This document shows, in pieces, positions 47,776 to 59,001 of a DNA stretch of 64,000 nt. Each line of letters begins with the position of its first letter. Positions within the stretch are counted from its first letter, which is position 1. The stretch comes from Trileptium ribeirensis. Its lineage: Eukaryota; Nematoda; Enoplea; Enoplida; Thoracostomopsidae. Made by a program: the position numbers and the translations under genes. The stretch is taken from the NCBI GenBank assembly GCA_030248225.1, contig JASANE010028221.1, positions 1 to 64,000 of the forward strand, in the 5' to 3' direction. Below the pieces are notes generated by a model, which saw only the letters and a list, made by a program, of their open reading frames with translations, was not told the DNA's origin and did no database searches.

Positions 47776-49560
47776 ACGCGGGCGCCCCCCCCCCCTCCCC
47801 CACCGAAATATCGGTGGAAACTTGGTAATAGAAAAAATTTTGAGACCTAAAAAATTCGAAATTACACCTCACTTGCCTAAAATTTCCCTCCCCGTCGATA
47901 GGCTGATCCGCTTTGGGGAGTCCCACACCACCACCCCTCCCCGGACGCACCGGCTATCCCCTACTGAGAGTTCGAACCTTGCGCATGAAAGGATATAACT
48001 GTAGCGTTAAAATGGCAATGTAATGTGCTATCTTGCTAGTTTTTCAAGTATAGCATAAGTGAAACCAGTCATAACAAATCATAAAATTACGTTGTGAGAC
48101 CTTACATAACGATTATCGAATTCCTAGTAAGCATGATAATAAGACAATACGAGATTCAACTCAGGATTCCGCGAAATCTACATTATGGTTTTCCACGATC
48201 TTTAAACATTTTCGCATTTTTTGCAAACACGTTTAACCTTGTTCTGAACATTTTCTGCCATAAAGATAAACTTAGGAGCATAGGGAATGATATAGCAATT
48301 GTTTAAAATTCACATCAAGTCGTTATGTTTTTTTCCGCTTTGGGCATATAGAAACCAGCTTGCATATTGGTTTTTCATAACTAACTGATCAAGAAACATA
48401 ATGGACGAAGTGAAAAAATTTATAAAATATTCAACGTACAACCAATAATTTCCAATATTTATTATTTTTTTGGTTTATGGCATTCATAGTCCTAGGAAGA
48501 GGTCCAATTTTATACGAGTCGGACACTATTTTAATTTAAATTATCAATCTAAATGTTATGTCCTGTAAAATTGTAATTTCACTATGTTCCATAGCTTTAT
48601 ATTTCAAAATCCCGAATATTACGATACGATGTGAAACCGCACTAATGTTATTCAAATAACAAAATCGCACTAACTTGGTGAAACACGTAGAGGTTCGAGG
48701 AGTAGCGTTGACATCCGGTGAAGAATTTGCATCATTACATTGAAGACATTGAGGCTTATTACGTGACGTAATCTGTGGTACATACAATAACTATATTTAT
48801 CGGCTGTCATATATTGGACTAGTAATCTCTATATTTTATTACTGCATTAAATTTGATAGAATATAATATAAAAAGGTATAGCGGAGAACCAAAAGCTAAA
48901 TGAGCGATATCTTTAGCCAAATCGAATCAGAAAAAAACATGAGTTAAAAAATAATATTTGAAAAAATTCAAAACCTAAGTTGTTTGGTCACTTAGGGGAC
49001 GGCGCACGCCTTAAGAAGTTCCAATGTAAAAAGTCCAAACATCTTTCTAACATAATTTAATTTAGAACATCGAACTTACACGTCTCATTCTTGGTGACAT
49101 ATTGTAAACTTTTTATTTTGCATCGTGGTTCGGTTTTGTTTTACTTGTAGTGTGCGTTACAATGGTTACGCCATGCTCAACCCGGGGCAGTGTTTTTATA
49201 ATACTGTAAGTGTATGTAAGCCAATATTTTTAACACTTACCGCACTGAGGACGACCACAAAATCACTTCGCTAGCATTAAATAATTCCTAAAGTTGTGTT
49301 CAACGACTTTTATTGCTTTTAGGAATAAACCAAATTTGTGAAAACAGCCAAATATTGTGTAAATATTAATGACGTCATAATATATATTTTGCAACAACTG
49401 TAATCTTTTTTTTTGCAAAACACAAGATTCGACAAAAACAACTGTCACTCACTCTATACTTAAGACAAAACTCGGTGGCGAGAGATAACTGTCCTGCAAC
49501 AGAATTTTATCATTTTTAATGTTTTCGAAATGTCGAGCGCGCCTCTAGCTCACGGTAGGC

Positions 49561-49601
49561 TCGGTCGCGCGACAATTACTTCTGGCGAGTATATACTGAC
49601 A
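49561..49601. mobile_element. Isolated end of the CAGTAC MITE family
   Basis: GCGCGACAATTACTTCTGGCG followed by AGTATATACTG reads, inverted, as a diverged copy of the family terminus. No partner end was found nearby. Confidence 0.4.
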
Positions 49602-50219
49602 TCATAATACAAACATTTAGTTCTTACTTTAACATGTGGCTTCCCAGCAGTAGTATTTGAGATAAAGAAATTCATGGCAATATGATCACAACCTTTCTCA
49701 GTATTAATCGCTTGAAGAAGGTCAGAAGACAATGTTTTTGTAAATAAGTAGTTATATATCTGAAATATGATATGTACATATATTTCACCTAGACCAGGAT
49801 AAAAACAATAAATACAGTTTCAGTTCGAATTAAGTGCACATAAAATCGAAAGCAATTTTTTACTAAATTAACTTTTTACTTTAATGCAATTAAAATTCGT
49901 TAAATTATTCACACACAATTGATTTTCGTTTAAACGAAAACGATTAAAATCGAATGAAACTTATTTATTTTCGTTCGATTATTGAGGACTTAATTTATTG
50001 TGATTGTAAACTGTAGTATCGTGAGGGATACACTAGATAATACAAAACAGTAATTCAGCAAATATCGATTTCATTCCCTTCACAATAATACATTGTAGCA
50101 CTCAGCACTAAAATGACTAAAATTTATAGCCATCAATAGTTTACTAAGACAATTCTGGCTTTGGCACAAAACTTGACGAACACTGCCATTGCATGTACAG
50201 TAGAATGAGCATAATAATT
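49602..50219. other. Intergenic, nothing recognised
   Basis: AT-rich; repeated CGATT/AATCG motifs around 49900-49980 but no clear element or gene. Confidence 0.35.
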
Positions 50220-50363
50220 ACCAGTACTCGCTAAAGATGACTGTCGCTCGAACTATATTTGCTCTAAAAATAGAAATTGTTATTAATTCAAAAAGTATCG
50301 GAATTTCGAGCCTGCCACTAGCGCGTTAAGCTCGCAATGCGAGTCATTTCTGGCGCGTACTGT
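50220..50363. mobile_element. CAGTAC-family MITE
   Basis: CAGTACTCGCTAAAGATGAC at the left and GTCATTTCTGGCGCGTACTG at the right are inverted copies continuing into GTCGCTCGA and its inverse. About 144 bp. The right TA is lost. Confidence 0.65.
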
Positions 50364-50729
50364 CTGTTGCAGCAGGAAAACGAAAACTTCTGTAGGGCAG
50401 CTATTATAAGCATCTTTAACTGGAGTAGCAATAAATTCTCAATCACCACTAATCTCGACAAGATAAATATATATGAATAACCGTAATTACAATTTCACAC
50501 TATGTATATACACAGTATCACACTATGTATATACATAGTATTGCTAGAATACGGTGCAAAAATAATTATACCCAGTTTCCTTACAAAATTCTTAGTTATC
50601 AAATTTAAGAGGGTCACATTTGCGTAAAATACTACTACTTTGTGCATCAAGAAGTATTCAATTTCTATACAATGTGAAATCTATATAATTACAGTACACC
50701 TCAAAAATGTTTGTCGCCTTGCGAACGAA
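50364..50729. other. Short intergenic with a 24-bp tandem repeat
   Basis: CACACTATGTATATACAYAG is repeated at about 50494-50541. Nothing else recognised. Confidence 0.5.
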
Positions 50730-50730
50730 T

Positions 50731-51160
50731 GAATATAGAACTGGGCTCTCCAAATTAGGGGGGTTAGCATTTCCAGTGCTTCCTGGCAAAATCGATGTGC
50801 CGCCAGTTCGTGCCCCTGGACATAATTTTGGACTGCCCCCGTTTCAACGCCTCTCGGCAAATTTTTTATTTTCGCTCGGTAAAAATACCCCAAACGACAT
50901 AAAATTTCATCAAAACTTTCACTAAAATTCCGTCTTGAACTAAAAAATCTCGTAAATTATGTCAAAATTTGCATAAAAATAGCTTTTTCGCTCCATCAAA
51001 TGTTTTGGAAGCGTTTTCCAACATGATTTTAGCAGTTTTTCTCTTGGCAAAACGCTCCATGGCAAAATTGGGCATCCTTGGTTCCGAAAAAGTGGGGTCC
51101 CTCGGTTCATGCCCCCTGGCAAAATTTTCAGGGAATGGAGAGCCCAGTAGAACAGAATTC
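50731..51160. mobile_element. Possible MITE, about 430 bp
   Basis: ACTGGGCTCTCCA (50740-50752) is matched inverted by TGGAGAGCCCAGT (51136-51148), with looser GAATA/AATTC matches outside. The interior is GC-richer and carries repeated TGGCAAAAT motifs. Target duplication not resolved. Confidence 0.5.
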
Positions 51161-51211
51161 TAACAAAACTTACATATTCTCTAACGATGTTAGAACAAAC
51201 TTTGAACCTGG

Positions 51212-51527
51212 CCTGTCCACAGTGGGGGTGGGGTGGGGGCCCCCACTTTCCAAATCCCCCCATGTTCGTGACATTTTCCCCCATGTCCGTCCCCCCACTC
51301 GGCCGAAACCCCATGTTCAACCAATTATAAAAATTTTTTATGTCCGAAAATTTTGTTTTTTGTTTGCAAATTGTTTTTTAAACATTAATTACCACTATTT
51401 ATAACGCTAAAATATCGTTTTAGCTTCAAAATATGTTCACGGTAGTAAAAATGCATGAAAGGATGGAAATATTTTGTATTTTTAAACAAAATCTATCCCC
51501 CACACTTTTCGGAGGGCTGTGGACAGG
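51212..51527. mobile_element. Inverted-repeat element, 316 bp
   Basis: CCTGTCCACAG at 51212 and CTGTGGACAGG ending at 51527 are perfect 11-bp inverted ends, followed inward by GTGGGG / CCCCAC. Interior has G- and C-runs; no gene. Confidence 0.6.
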
Positions 51528-51903
51528 ACAGTGAAGAGCAATTCGTCGTCGATCCGAGCAAAAGACGCACTGAAAATTTTATAATTCGTGATACCAACAC
51601 TTGAAAATTTTAGTTTAAAGTAAATGGTCACAGCGCGCAACCGTAGCTAGTAATTCTCTTTAGCTTTATATTAGTTACAGCCAGTGCATCTTTAATGCTA
51701 CCCATGAAACGTGTAACACACAATTACAATGTATTCTTGAAAATTGTTAAAGAATGTTGCGAAGCGGCATTTTTTTGCTCAGATTGAGGCAACTGTGCTA
51801 GCTCTGCTTTATGTTGAGCAAAGGGCGCACTGGAATGCCCAAAAATTTTAAGCCGTATTTTTAGTACCTTTATCTGTGATTGTCAGTGCATAAAATTGGC
51901 TAA

Positions 51904-53130
51904 TTACATATTGTGGTCACTTTGACTGTGCTCAGTTTCTCCCGTTTGGGATTCGGCGCAACTTAGCTCTTCGTCGGTGGTATCTTCGTCGCTGTTTCCG
52001 TCATTTTCATCACTGATCAATGAGGTCTCGTCTGCGGAACGGAGATTGTTGTACCACCATTTGAATTCATCCTTGACGACGTCTTCTCGACACAAATAGT
52101 CCAGATCGGCTTTCTTTTCTTTACTATGTCAAAGGACCTTTGTAAACTGGCTGAATCACAACTGGCTGTCAAATTTCAAATACTTCGCTGTCTTCCAAGA
52201 CATTGCTGGACGCATACTAAACTCGCGTCGTGTATACATTTTAGTCAGCTGATTTCATTTGCTTAACAATGAAACGATGACTTGCACGCGCCATACGCAA
52301 AATATTGAGCCACTTGGAAGGCAGGCTCACTTCTAAGCCCTTAGCCGCAACCTCTACATTTCAGTGCATTGTGTTGCACTGCATATGGCTACACAACGTT
52401 CGGACCTTTTGGGTGATGAGATACATACAACAGGCCTGCTGCATGCAACTACCTGATTCCGATTCTGGCCACCGCAGTAGTCGAACCAAACGGCCACTTC
52501 GTTCATAGATTTAGGTAACTGCAAAAGAAATCCACCAGGCAGCTTGACACTTCAAATTATTCATCCACATTTACCAGCGACCTCTGTCCAATAGCAACAA
52601 TGGCCCTGTTTATCTCGCTCGTTGGAAATAGTAAAATTGTACGTAGACAGCTTTCCTGGATAGAACAGCAAAGAGTTCTCTTTGATTCGAAGATATAGAA
52701 CGACCTGTAAATCGTATTTGCACAGACAAAGTCCTCTGACGAATTAGCGCGTTGAACATCATGACGGAAGGCGATGTTTGCGGCATCTTTCGGGCAATGT
52801 GTTCGTTGTATGTTCATTGAAATTGCTTTTTTGGGTTACCAGACTCGCTTTTGTACTTCTCGCATATCGAACATGGGTCTTTTGGGATTGAAGATTCGCA
52901 AATTTTTGTAATCACGCCGTAAGACACGCTTATAAGATGCAAGGGATACCGGTTGAGGACTGTGACATTACCACAAAACGTCTTATACAGCCGATATATG
53001 TTTGCTTTGCCTTGAACTTTAGACTCCAAATAAATTTTGTTTGGGTTTTTAAGGCAGCAGTGGCTCGGAACTTTAGGAAACAAGTCAATATGTTTGTGAA
53101 TCAAGCACCATTGATCATTCGATACCTTAA
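51904..53130 (-). pseudogene. DUF7869-type transposase-like gene, decayed copy 2
   Basis: Reading minus from about 53130: IHKHIDLFPKVPSHCC, IPKDPCSICEKYKSE (Cys motif), YNEHIARK, then after a frame change YDLQVVLY and KLSTYNFTI with CCYWTEVAGKCG, then CGGQNRNQVVA (the hallmark motif, 52453-52486), MQCNTMH, and finally KKADLDYLCREDVVKDEF before an acidic Ser/Glu/Asp tail ending at 51904. Every conserved block of the family appears in order but in shifting frames. It differs greatly from copy 1 next door, so it is a separate, older insertion or subfamily. The function of the family is not established; the D..D..E-like motif spacing suggests an RNase-H-like transposase fold (inference). Confidence 0.7.
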
Positions 53131-53299
53131 TTCAAATTACACGCGTCAGTTTTTTGTGTTACGAGATAATGTACCTTTTTTATTTCCTTGAAGATTCTTC
53201 GGAGAAAAAAATTAGATGGAACCATATTATGTTAGGGCTATATGCCAGGTTATATTTACGCCGGGAAACGAAGTGAAATTAATCATCATATCCGTGCAG

Positions 53300-53445
53300 G
53301 AGTCATCATAACTGACTTAATTGAACTTTGAATTTAACATACAGTTTACAACATTCACTCAAGTCAGACTTAATTGGATTTTGCTTTAACGACAGCGGTA
53401 ATGATACATCACTCTTTTCCGTAGTAATACACTTAAGTCAGTATG
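53300..53445. repeat. Subterminal ACTTAAGTCA repeats, left flank of copy 1
   Basis: ACTGACTTAATTGAAC (53311), CACTCAAGTCAGACTTAATT continuing into GGATTTTGCTTTAAC (53356-53390), and CACTTAAGTCAG (53430). The same motifs recur at 56632-56889, on the other side of the PWWP gene. Confidence 0.65.
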
Positions 53446-53697
53446 TATTTCACTGAAAACGGTAGTGTCTAACCATTTTTTCCATTTTCGCTCCGAAAAA
53501 CTGTTCGAAACTACGTCCTTTCCAGAAGCAGCTGATATTACGCTGTATGTAAGAAACGATCACAATTAGTCGTTCGTGGCTGCCATCACAATATACAAAA
53601 TTATCCAATTACACGTCTAGCCTCGGCTCCATTTATTAATGTACATAAAGTCCCACTTTCGTATATTGATGAATAGTTCGGGTACTTGGCGACTCAA

Positions 53698-56315
53698 TTA
53701 ATCTTGATTTCCACCGGCACCGCGTTCATTCACAAAAGGTAAATCGTGGTAGAACTGAGCGTATCGAGATGGAATAACCTTCACTAGAGCTTGTAGATCC
53801 TGATATTTCTTGAAAGATAGCGGAAGTGGTGACGTATAGGCTTGATGCATTGTGAGATCGCGCGGATGTGTTCCACCTGATCGTAACATCTTTTCATTTT
53901 TTGGCATGCATCTAATTTCTTTGAAACCAGTGTCATCGTAGTTGGTTTTATAGAACACGGATTGTGGCGAATCCTTTTTATATCTGAACCATTTTGTTGT
54001 AATCCATGGCACGTTTTGACCATCGGTATTTTTTGACGTTGCCAAAATATGTTGTCGCGAACTGCTTCAAATCGAAAATATCCCCCTGTTCCAAGAATTC
54101 AACCTTGTAAGGTTTGCCTTCCCGCGCTGCAGCTATGATTGGGATCCAAAAGTCAGGCGTGTATATTTTTTGGTGCTTCTTAGCGCGTTCTATATTAGCA
54201 TGCATTGAGTCCACCTCCATGTAGGAGTGACCAGACTCGAGGAACTTGTGGTCAATAATATTCAGATTAGGATTGTTGACAACTTCATGGTGCAAGGCTG
54301 AAGCGACATTTTTGTTCCTGTTTTGTCCCCCGCACGTATCGGAATACAGCGATACGTGATTAACGTAAGTAGGCAATGCACGAAGATATTTAAGGAGTAC
54401 ACTATAGATTTCGTTAGAACCCCGCTTCGCAGTTGTTTCTTGCCACAAATAATTAAAGGCTGCACTGGGTTCACCTTCCACTTCTGATGCTTGTTCAAAA
54501 ACAGTCAAGGTATACACGCAGAGTTTTGATTTATAATACATAGCGCTAACTTCGCTAGACGGCGTGTATAATACAGCCTGTAAATCAAACGTAACGCTTC
54601 TGTAATTCAGACTGTTAGCTGCTTTTATTTTGTCCATCCGTTTTTCGGCCTGAACATCACGATTACGTTGCAAATGCGGTTCTTTTATTTCTCGGTTGTA
54701 TTTTAGCAGCGCTTCGCCGGTAAGACCCTCCACATTGGCCTTTTCACAAACTGCACACATATCTTTTTTCGGTTTGAATAGTCCCAAGTTAAAATCCACG
54801 TGGAATATTTTTCGGTAGATCGCCTCGCTCGCTACCTTAACTTCAGCCGGAACATTCGACTTGGCCCAATCCATATACATTCTGTATAATGACGATATAT
54901 TCCGGATTTCAGGATCCAAGTATCCGCGTGCAGTACCTTTACGACAGTAATGAGAAGGTACTCTGGCTGGCTATTAATATGCGCTTTGACACTGTTTGCT
55001 GTATCATCAGTGGTTCTATTCATTGCTTCACGATTTGGTCGTGGTGTAAACTGGCCCTGCTGCGCTGAATGTTGGCGAACTGTTCGAATCACGCTGTCAT
55101 TTTTAAATCCAAGTGTTGCCATGAAAAATGATTTGCAAACATATTTCTTGCTACCATCAACGATAAACGTGTACTTATACGCAGCATCACGTTATTTCCA
55201 TCAGGCTTTCGCGGTCGGCGTTGCTTAATGCTGCTCTGTTTCTCCATCCGGTGGAGAAAAAACTCGTACTGTTCTTGTTTTGAGGCCACATTGTAGTATG
55301 ACTGGTTTTACAAAATTCGCTGGTTCTCCGTAATGCGGGAGCACTGCCGCACTTCGGGTTTACACTTGCATTAAAATGGCAACGGTCGACAATCGGCAAC
55401 AATTTTGTTAGAAGATGACAAGTACTGCAACTCACGAAGCCTTGCAGCTGATATCTTGTTACGCTCCCATTATGATGGGTCAGCAATTTTGCGTCGTTTT
55501 CTTGGAATTTTTTTAATAGCAGACTCCTGCTCAGCAACAGTGGTATCGAAATTTGTAGCACACTCGTTGGACGATTCAGAAGAGCAGTGATCGGATTCGT
55601 ACTGGTAGGCTGGGTCATCGTCTCGCCTGCAACACGGAACATGTTTTGTAGCTACTGGTTTGGCGAACTTAGTTGAAACAGTTGGTAATGAACACGTCGT
55701 TACAGCTGTCAGGGCCGAAGTTATGGGAGTACACATAGTTTCTGAACCGGGTGCAGCCGATAATCCGATAACTTGTTGTTCTGGAGATGTTGGTGCTGCA
55801 GTTGTGGTTTCAGTGAAAATTTCGATGTCACGTTCTTCTTTGACAACGGCTGCGACTATAGCCCCTACTATAACGAAAACACCCCTGTCGCAATAATTGT
55901 TCATTGCCGTAATATGATCACCTTTATTGTCACGTAGTAAACAGGTATCGGCGTGGAGTAATCCCAAAACGTAATAAGTCTTGGTGTCAATGCTGTATTC
56001 ACGCATATGCCTGATAGCATTCACAAAGCGAATCGGCGATTTGGTTGTAATTTTGGATAATGCAGATAATGTGGGCGAATTGAAGGGAACCACTCTTTTA
56101 GGGTGAACAGGGGCATAACTTCTTTTCGTGCAACCAAAAAACCAAACAAACAAGTGTCCTTCTGGTATGTTATAAACAGCTGTAGCAGGATTACAAACGA
56201 CCGCTGGCCAACTTCTTCGTCCCCACCGTATCCATATATAGTCATCCACGCATAATCTGACTTCGTAGTTGTCAGCCACTTTTACACGAAACGACATTAC
56301 AGGATTCGTTGACAT
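53698..56315 (-). pseudogene. PWWP-domain plus DUF7869 transposase-like gene, broken
   Basis: ATG at 56315. Residues about 22-78 look like a PWWP domain (VDDYIWIRWGRRSWPAVVCN ... LFVWFFGCTKRSYAPV, then RVVPF), a chromatin reader fold. A low-complexity Thr/Ala region and an acidic/Ser patch follow, then KKIPRKRRK, a stop at about 55469, and in the same frame WERNKISAARLRELQY and CKCKPEVRQ. Next are YVCKSFFMATLGFKND, VKAHINSQPEY, a frameshift near 54955, YLDPEIRN, KKDMCAVCEK, VTFDLQAVLYTPSSEVS, YSDTCGGQNRNKNVA, HKFLESGHSYMEVDSMHANI, a frameshift near 54000, and KWFRYKKDSP to KKYQDLQALVKVIPSRY. The 313-codon frame 53978-54919 carries the core. DTCGGQNRN and ESGHxxMExDSMH are the family hallmarks. 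About three stops and two frameshifts disable it, though short introns cannot be excluded everywhere. Confidence 0.75.
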
Positions 56316-56631
56316 CTCGCAGGAGTACCACGATTATTTATATAAATGCTGTAGAAATAGGATTAAAACCATTTGCGGACTTGCATTAACCATAGGTTAA
56401 TACATGCCCGGAAAAATGGTTTTAACCCTTGTGGCGATGCTCTCAAATGCATTGGGTTGGTTAGATGGTTGTGCGCTATCACTGTATTGAACAGGAAAAC
56501 GGTGTTGGCATCCAGTGTCGAACGTCTTCATTGCCACGCAATGCTCGTTTTGCTAAAACCTGCAACATTAATACAAAGCAGGCGCAGCAACATAAGTATA
56601 CGCTTTTTCGAAGCTCTTGTAGTACATAATT

Positions 56632-56890
56632 CACTTAAGTCATACCGAAGTGGAATTTGAATGCAGTAAAGTACTACCTCTAAAAAACTTAAGTCAGACT
56701 TAGGTGGTTCTTGCATAACGAAATGTATGAACAGCTGACTTGAGTTATTATGATTATTATTAATAACTACCTTTATACAGCTCGTAAGACTTAGATGAAT
56801 ATCGCATTAAGCTTGTAGTGATCTGGTCATTACTACAAGGCACATAACTCGATTTCGACTAAAATTGACTTAAGTGGATTTTGCTTTAAG
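56632..56890. repeat. Subterminal ACTTAAGTCA repeats, right flank of copy 1
   Basis: TCACTTAAGTCAT (56631), ACTTAAGTCAGACTTAGGTG continuing to GTTCTTGC (56687-56713), AGCTGACTTGAG (56733) and GACTTAAGTGGATTTTGCTT (56867-56886). Paired with the left set, they bracket a unit of about 3.6 kb (53.3-56.9 kb), supporting a transposon with subterminal repeats. Confidence 0.65.
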
Positions 56891-56941
56891 GTATCTTCGT
56901 TATTTATGCGACGGCGGTGCTTGCAGTTTCGCGTTCAGCTT

Positions 56942-57440
56942 CTATTCTCCGCCAATATATGTAGAATTAGTCAAGTGAGACTGCCCTTGATTCACATCTG
57001 TTTGTGGTGAAATGACGTCGAAGTTCCCGAAAAAAGCGTTGACAGCCGCGTTGCTGTGTATATCGTCGACGATGCTGGCCATAGCTGCTTCGCAAGTCGC
57101 AATATGTCTATCCATGTTTTTGAACGACAAAAGAGCTTCAATAAGAAATGGCGGAGTAACCTGGCAGCTCTCCAAAGATTTTATCAATTACCAATAAAGT
57201 TTCATAATGGTTGGCTTCAGCGGCATAATGTATACATTGTCTAAGGGATCTTACTGCGTTCTGACCTTTTCTGAGAAAAAATTTTGCATTGGAAAGGTGA
57301 CTGAACCCACGATGCTCTTGTGGATACTTGTAAGCATGATTGGCTGCGCTGAAGAAATGTACGAACACATCGTTTTTAGACAGTATTCTACCTTTAAATC
57401 CAAATCCTTGTCATCAGACACAACGGCAGGCCATCACGTT
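56942..57440 (-). pseudogene. Unidentified coding remnant
   Basis: Two overlapping minus-strand frames (57138-57368 and 56942-57187) read like protein: HFFSAANHAYKYPQEHRGF with KFFLRKGQNAVRSLRQCIHY, and CQVTPPFLIEALLSFKNMDR with IATCEAAMASIVDDIHSNAA. A frameshift between them would join the two. No family recognised; it could be a transposon gene fragment or chance. Base use is less AT-skewed than the flanks. Confidence 0.3.
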
Positions 57441-57758
57441 TTATTTCAACAAACCTAGACGACTTTAAAATTATCACCGAACATAATCATTGACATTATT
57501 GTATAATAATCTGAAACAAAATGCTACAAAATCAGAACCGCATGAATTACTTGACTGTCAAACCCACTACAGCGAAGAAGTGAAAAGCGAAGCTCGAATG
57601 CGGCGTTTACGTTATAATGTACTAACCATACGGAAGTCTTACAGCTTGAGTCACACCGTCAACAATATGGTGTCTAAAACCGTCAAAGGTCGTCAAACCA
57701 TGGTATAGCGAGACTGTAAGTGGACACATCTCCCACATGGTGTATTACGACCGCATGA

Positions 57759-57778
57759 GTTTACGTTATAACGTAAAC
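57759..57778. other. Perfect 20-bp palindrome
   Basis: GTTTACGTTATAACGTAAAC, flanked by GCATGAG on the left and GCATGAG again 4 bp beyond on the right. The core AACGTTATAACGTAA also occurs in the MITE at 29231. Confidence 0.8.
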
Positions 57779-57847
57779 GCTGCATGAGTGTGTGCAATTA
57801 CAATTATATACTTATATTAAATCCTAGGACAACCTGTTAGCACAGTC

Positions 57848-58851
57848 ATGTGGTGAGCTGGAAGACGCCATCATGGGACGGCGAGACTACACATTTGATA
57901 ACAGTGTGCGACGCGCCGGCAGACATCGCAACTATATCGGCTAAACGTATTCATCGGTATGCATTAATTTATGTCACAGTAAACTCAACCCCCGCCCATC
58001 AGCAATACTATTTTGCTATTTCGACTAAAAATCTGTCACCGAACGTTTTTGGTGAACCGTATACCGGCGCAAAACATTTCGCGAACACACAGCTCTACGA
58101 TAGTAATCCGGCAAATTTGTGTTCGCGAAAATTCAACAAATATTACCGAATTTTTGCGAACAAAAATCAACCGGGTTTGGATTTACTGGTTTTGTTCGCT
58201 AACACTGTGACCTAAACCACAGGAACGATTAATTTTTGACATCAGTATAACGTTAAATTTGTTCACGAACAGAGACAAAATAAATACAATCGCAAGTTAA
58301 GTTTATTCGCGCATTAAAGGACGGTGAGCCGGTAGACACCGTAATGGGACGGCTAAAGACCTATACTGAAGCAATAGACAGCGTCGTATTCGGCGATCAG
58401 AGCAAAAAACGCAACACATTACACATTACGTTTTTTTCTATATAATATATAATGATATTGTTGTGTTAACATGATTCTGAGGAAAAGACACATTCACATT
58501 GCGTTATTTGCTGCACCACTGGTTTGATCTGAATTGTTTACTTTATCACTCACAGCTCGGTAAATATCGCGTTGGTTGATGTGTTTTCTATTGAGATCGC
58601 TAGATCTCGATGAATCGTATACAGTGGTTACTTGAACAGAAAAAAGCGTGTCAAAAAACTTCGATCACGTCCCGAACACAATCCAGAATTTACTACTATC
58701 AAACGTACATCACTGGAGAGTACTGCATAATTACACCATTGTGTATAAAGAGGCGAATATGTCACATAATGTTGACAACATTAAACATAGGCAAACTGAT
58801 CCGTGAGTTCGCCTCGCTTATACACCGTGCCCAAACCATTCGTAATTAAAG
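57848..58851. other. Intergenic with a diverged short duplication
   Basis: GGTGAGCTGGAAGACGCC then ATCATGGGACGGC (57852-57882) recurs as GGTGAGCCGGTAGACACC then GTAATGGGACGGC at 58323-58353. TTCGCGAAC occurs at about 58079 and 58123. No gene recognised. Confidence 0.45.
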
Positions 58852-59001
58852 TACAGTACGCGTCAGAAATGACTGTCGCATTTCGAGCGAGTCGGGAGCG
58901 GGTACGCTCGAGATTTCAAAACTATTTTAACTAATAATAAATTCTATTTTTTGAACAAATTTATTTCAAGCGAGCGACAGGCATCTTTGGCGTGTACTGT
59001 A
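58852..59001. mobile_element. CAGTAC-family MITE, 150 bp, TA-flanked
   Basis: TACAGTACGCGTCAGAAATG at the left and, inverted, TACAGTACACGCCAAAGATG at the right, followed by CTGTCGC on both. Begins with TA and ends with TA, as for Tc1/mariner-type insertions. No coding capacity. This is the best preserved copy in the window. Confidence 0.8.

Larger units (their letters stand above)
44567..49540. other. Intergenic; GC-rich repeats, no recognised gene
   Basis: Includes a C/G-rich block at 45110-45480 sharing a piece with 33088, a TTCGA-rich cluster at 46055-46170, one GTTCGCGAAC palindrome (46410), a GC-rich block at 47210-47340, and iterated TTCCCGGA at 47690-47770. The minus-strand frame 47423-47950 runs through this last repeat and has no recognised domain. 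Confidence 0.45.

Noticed and set aside
47423..47950. 175-codon minus-strand frame
   Set aside because: Runs through iterated CCCGGA repeats and GC-rich simple sequence; no recognised domain.
52305..52508. 67-codon plus-strand frame
   Set aside because: Antisense to the GGQNRN-containing part of DUF7869 copy 2.
57012..57244. Plus-strand frames with a signal-peptide-like start
   Set aside because: Antisense to a better-looking minus-strand frame. No TATA or donor nearby.
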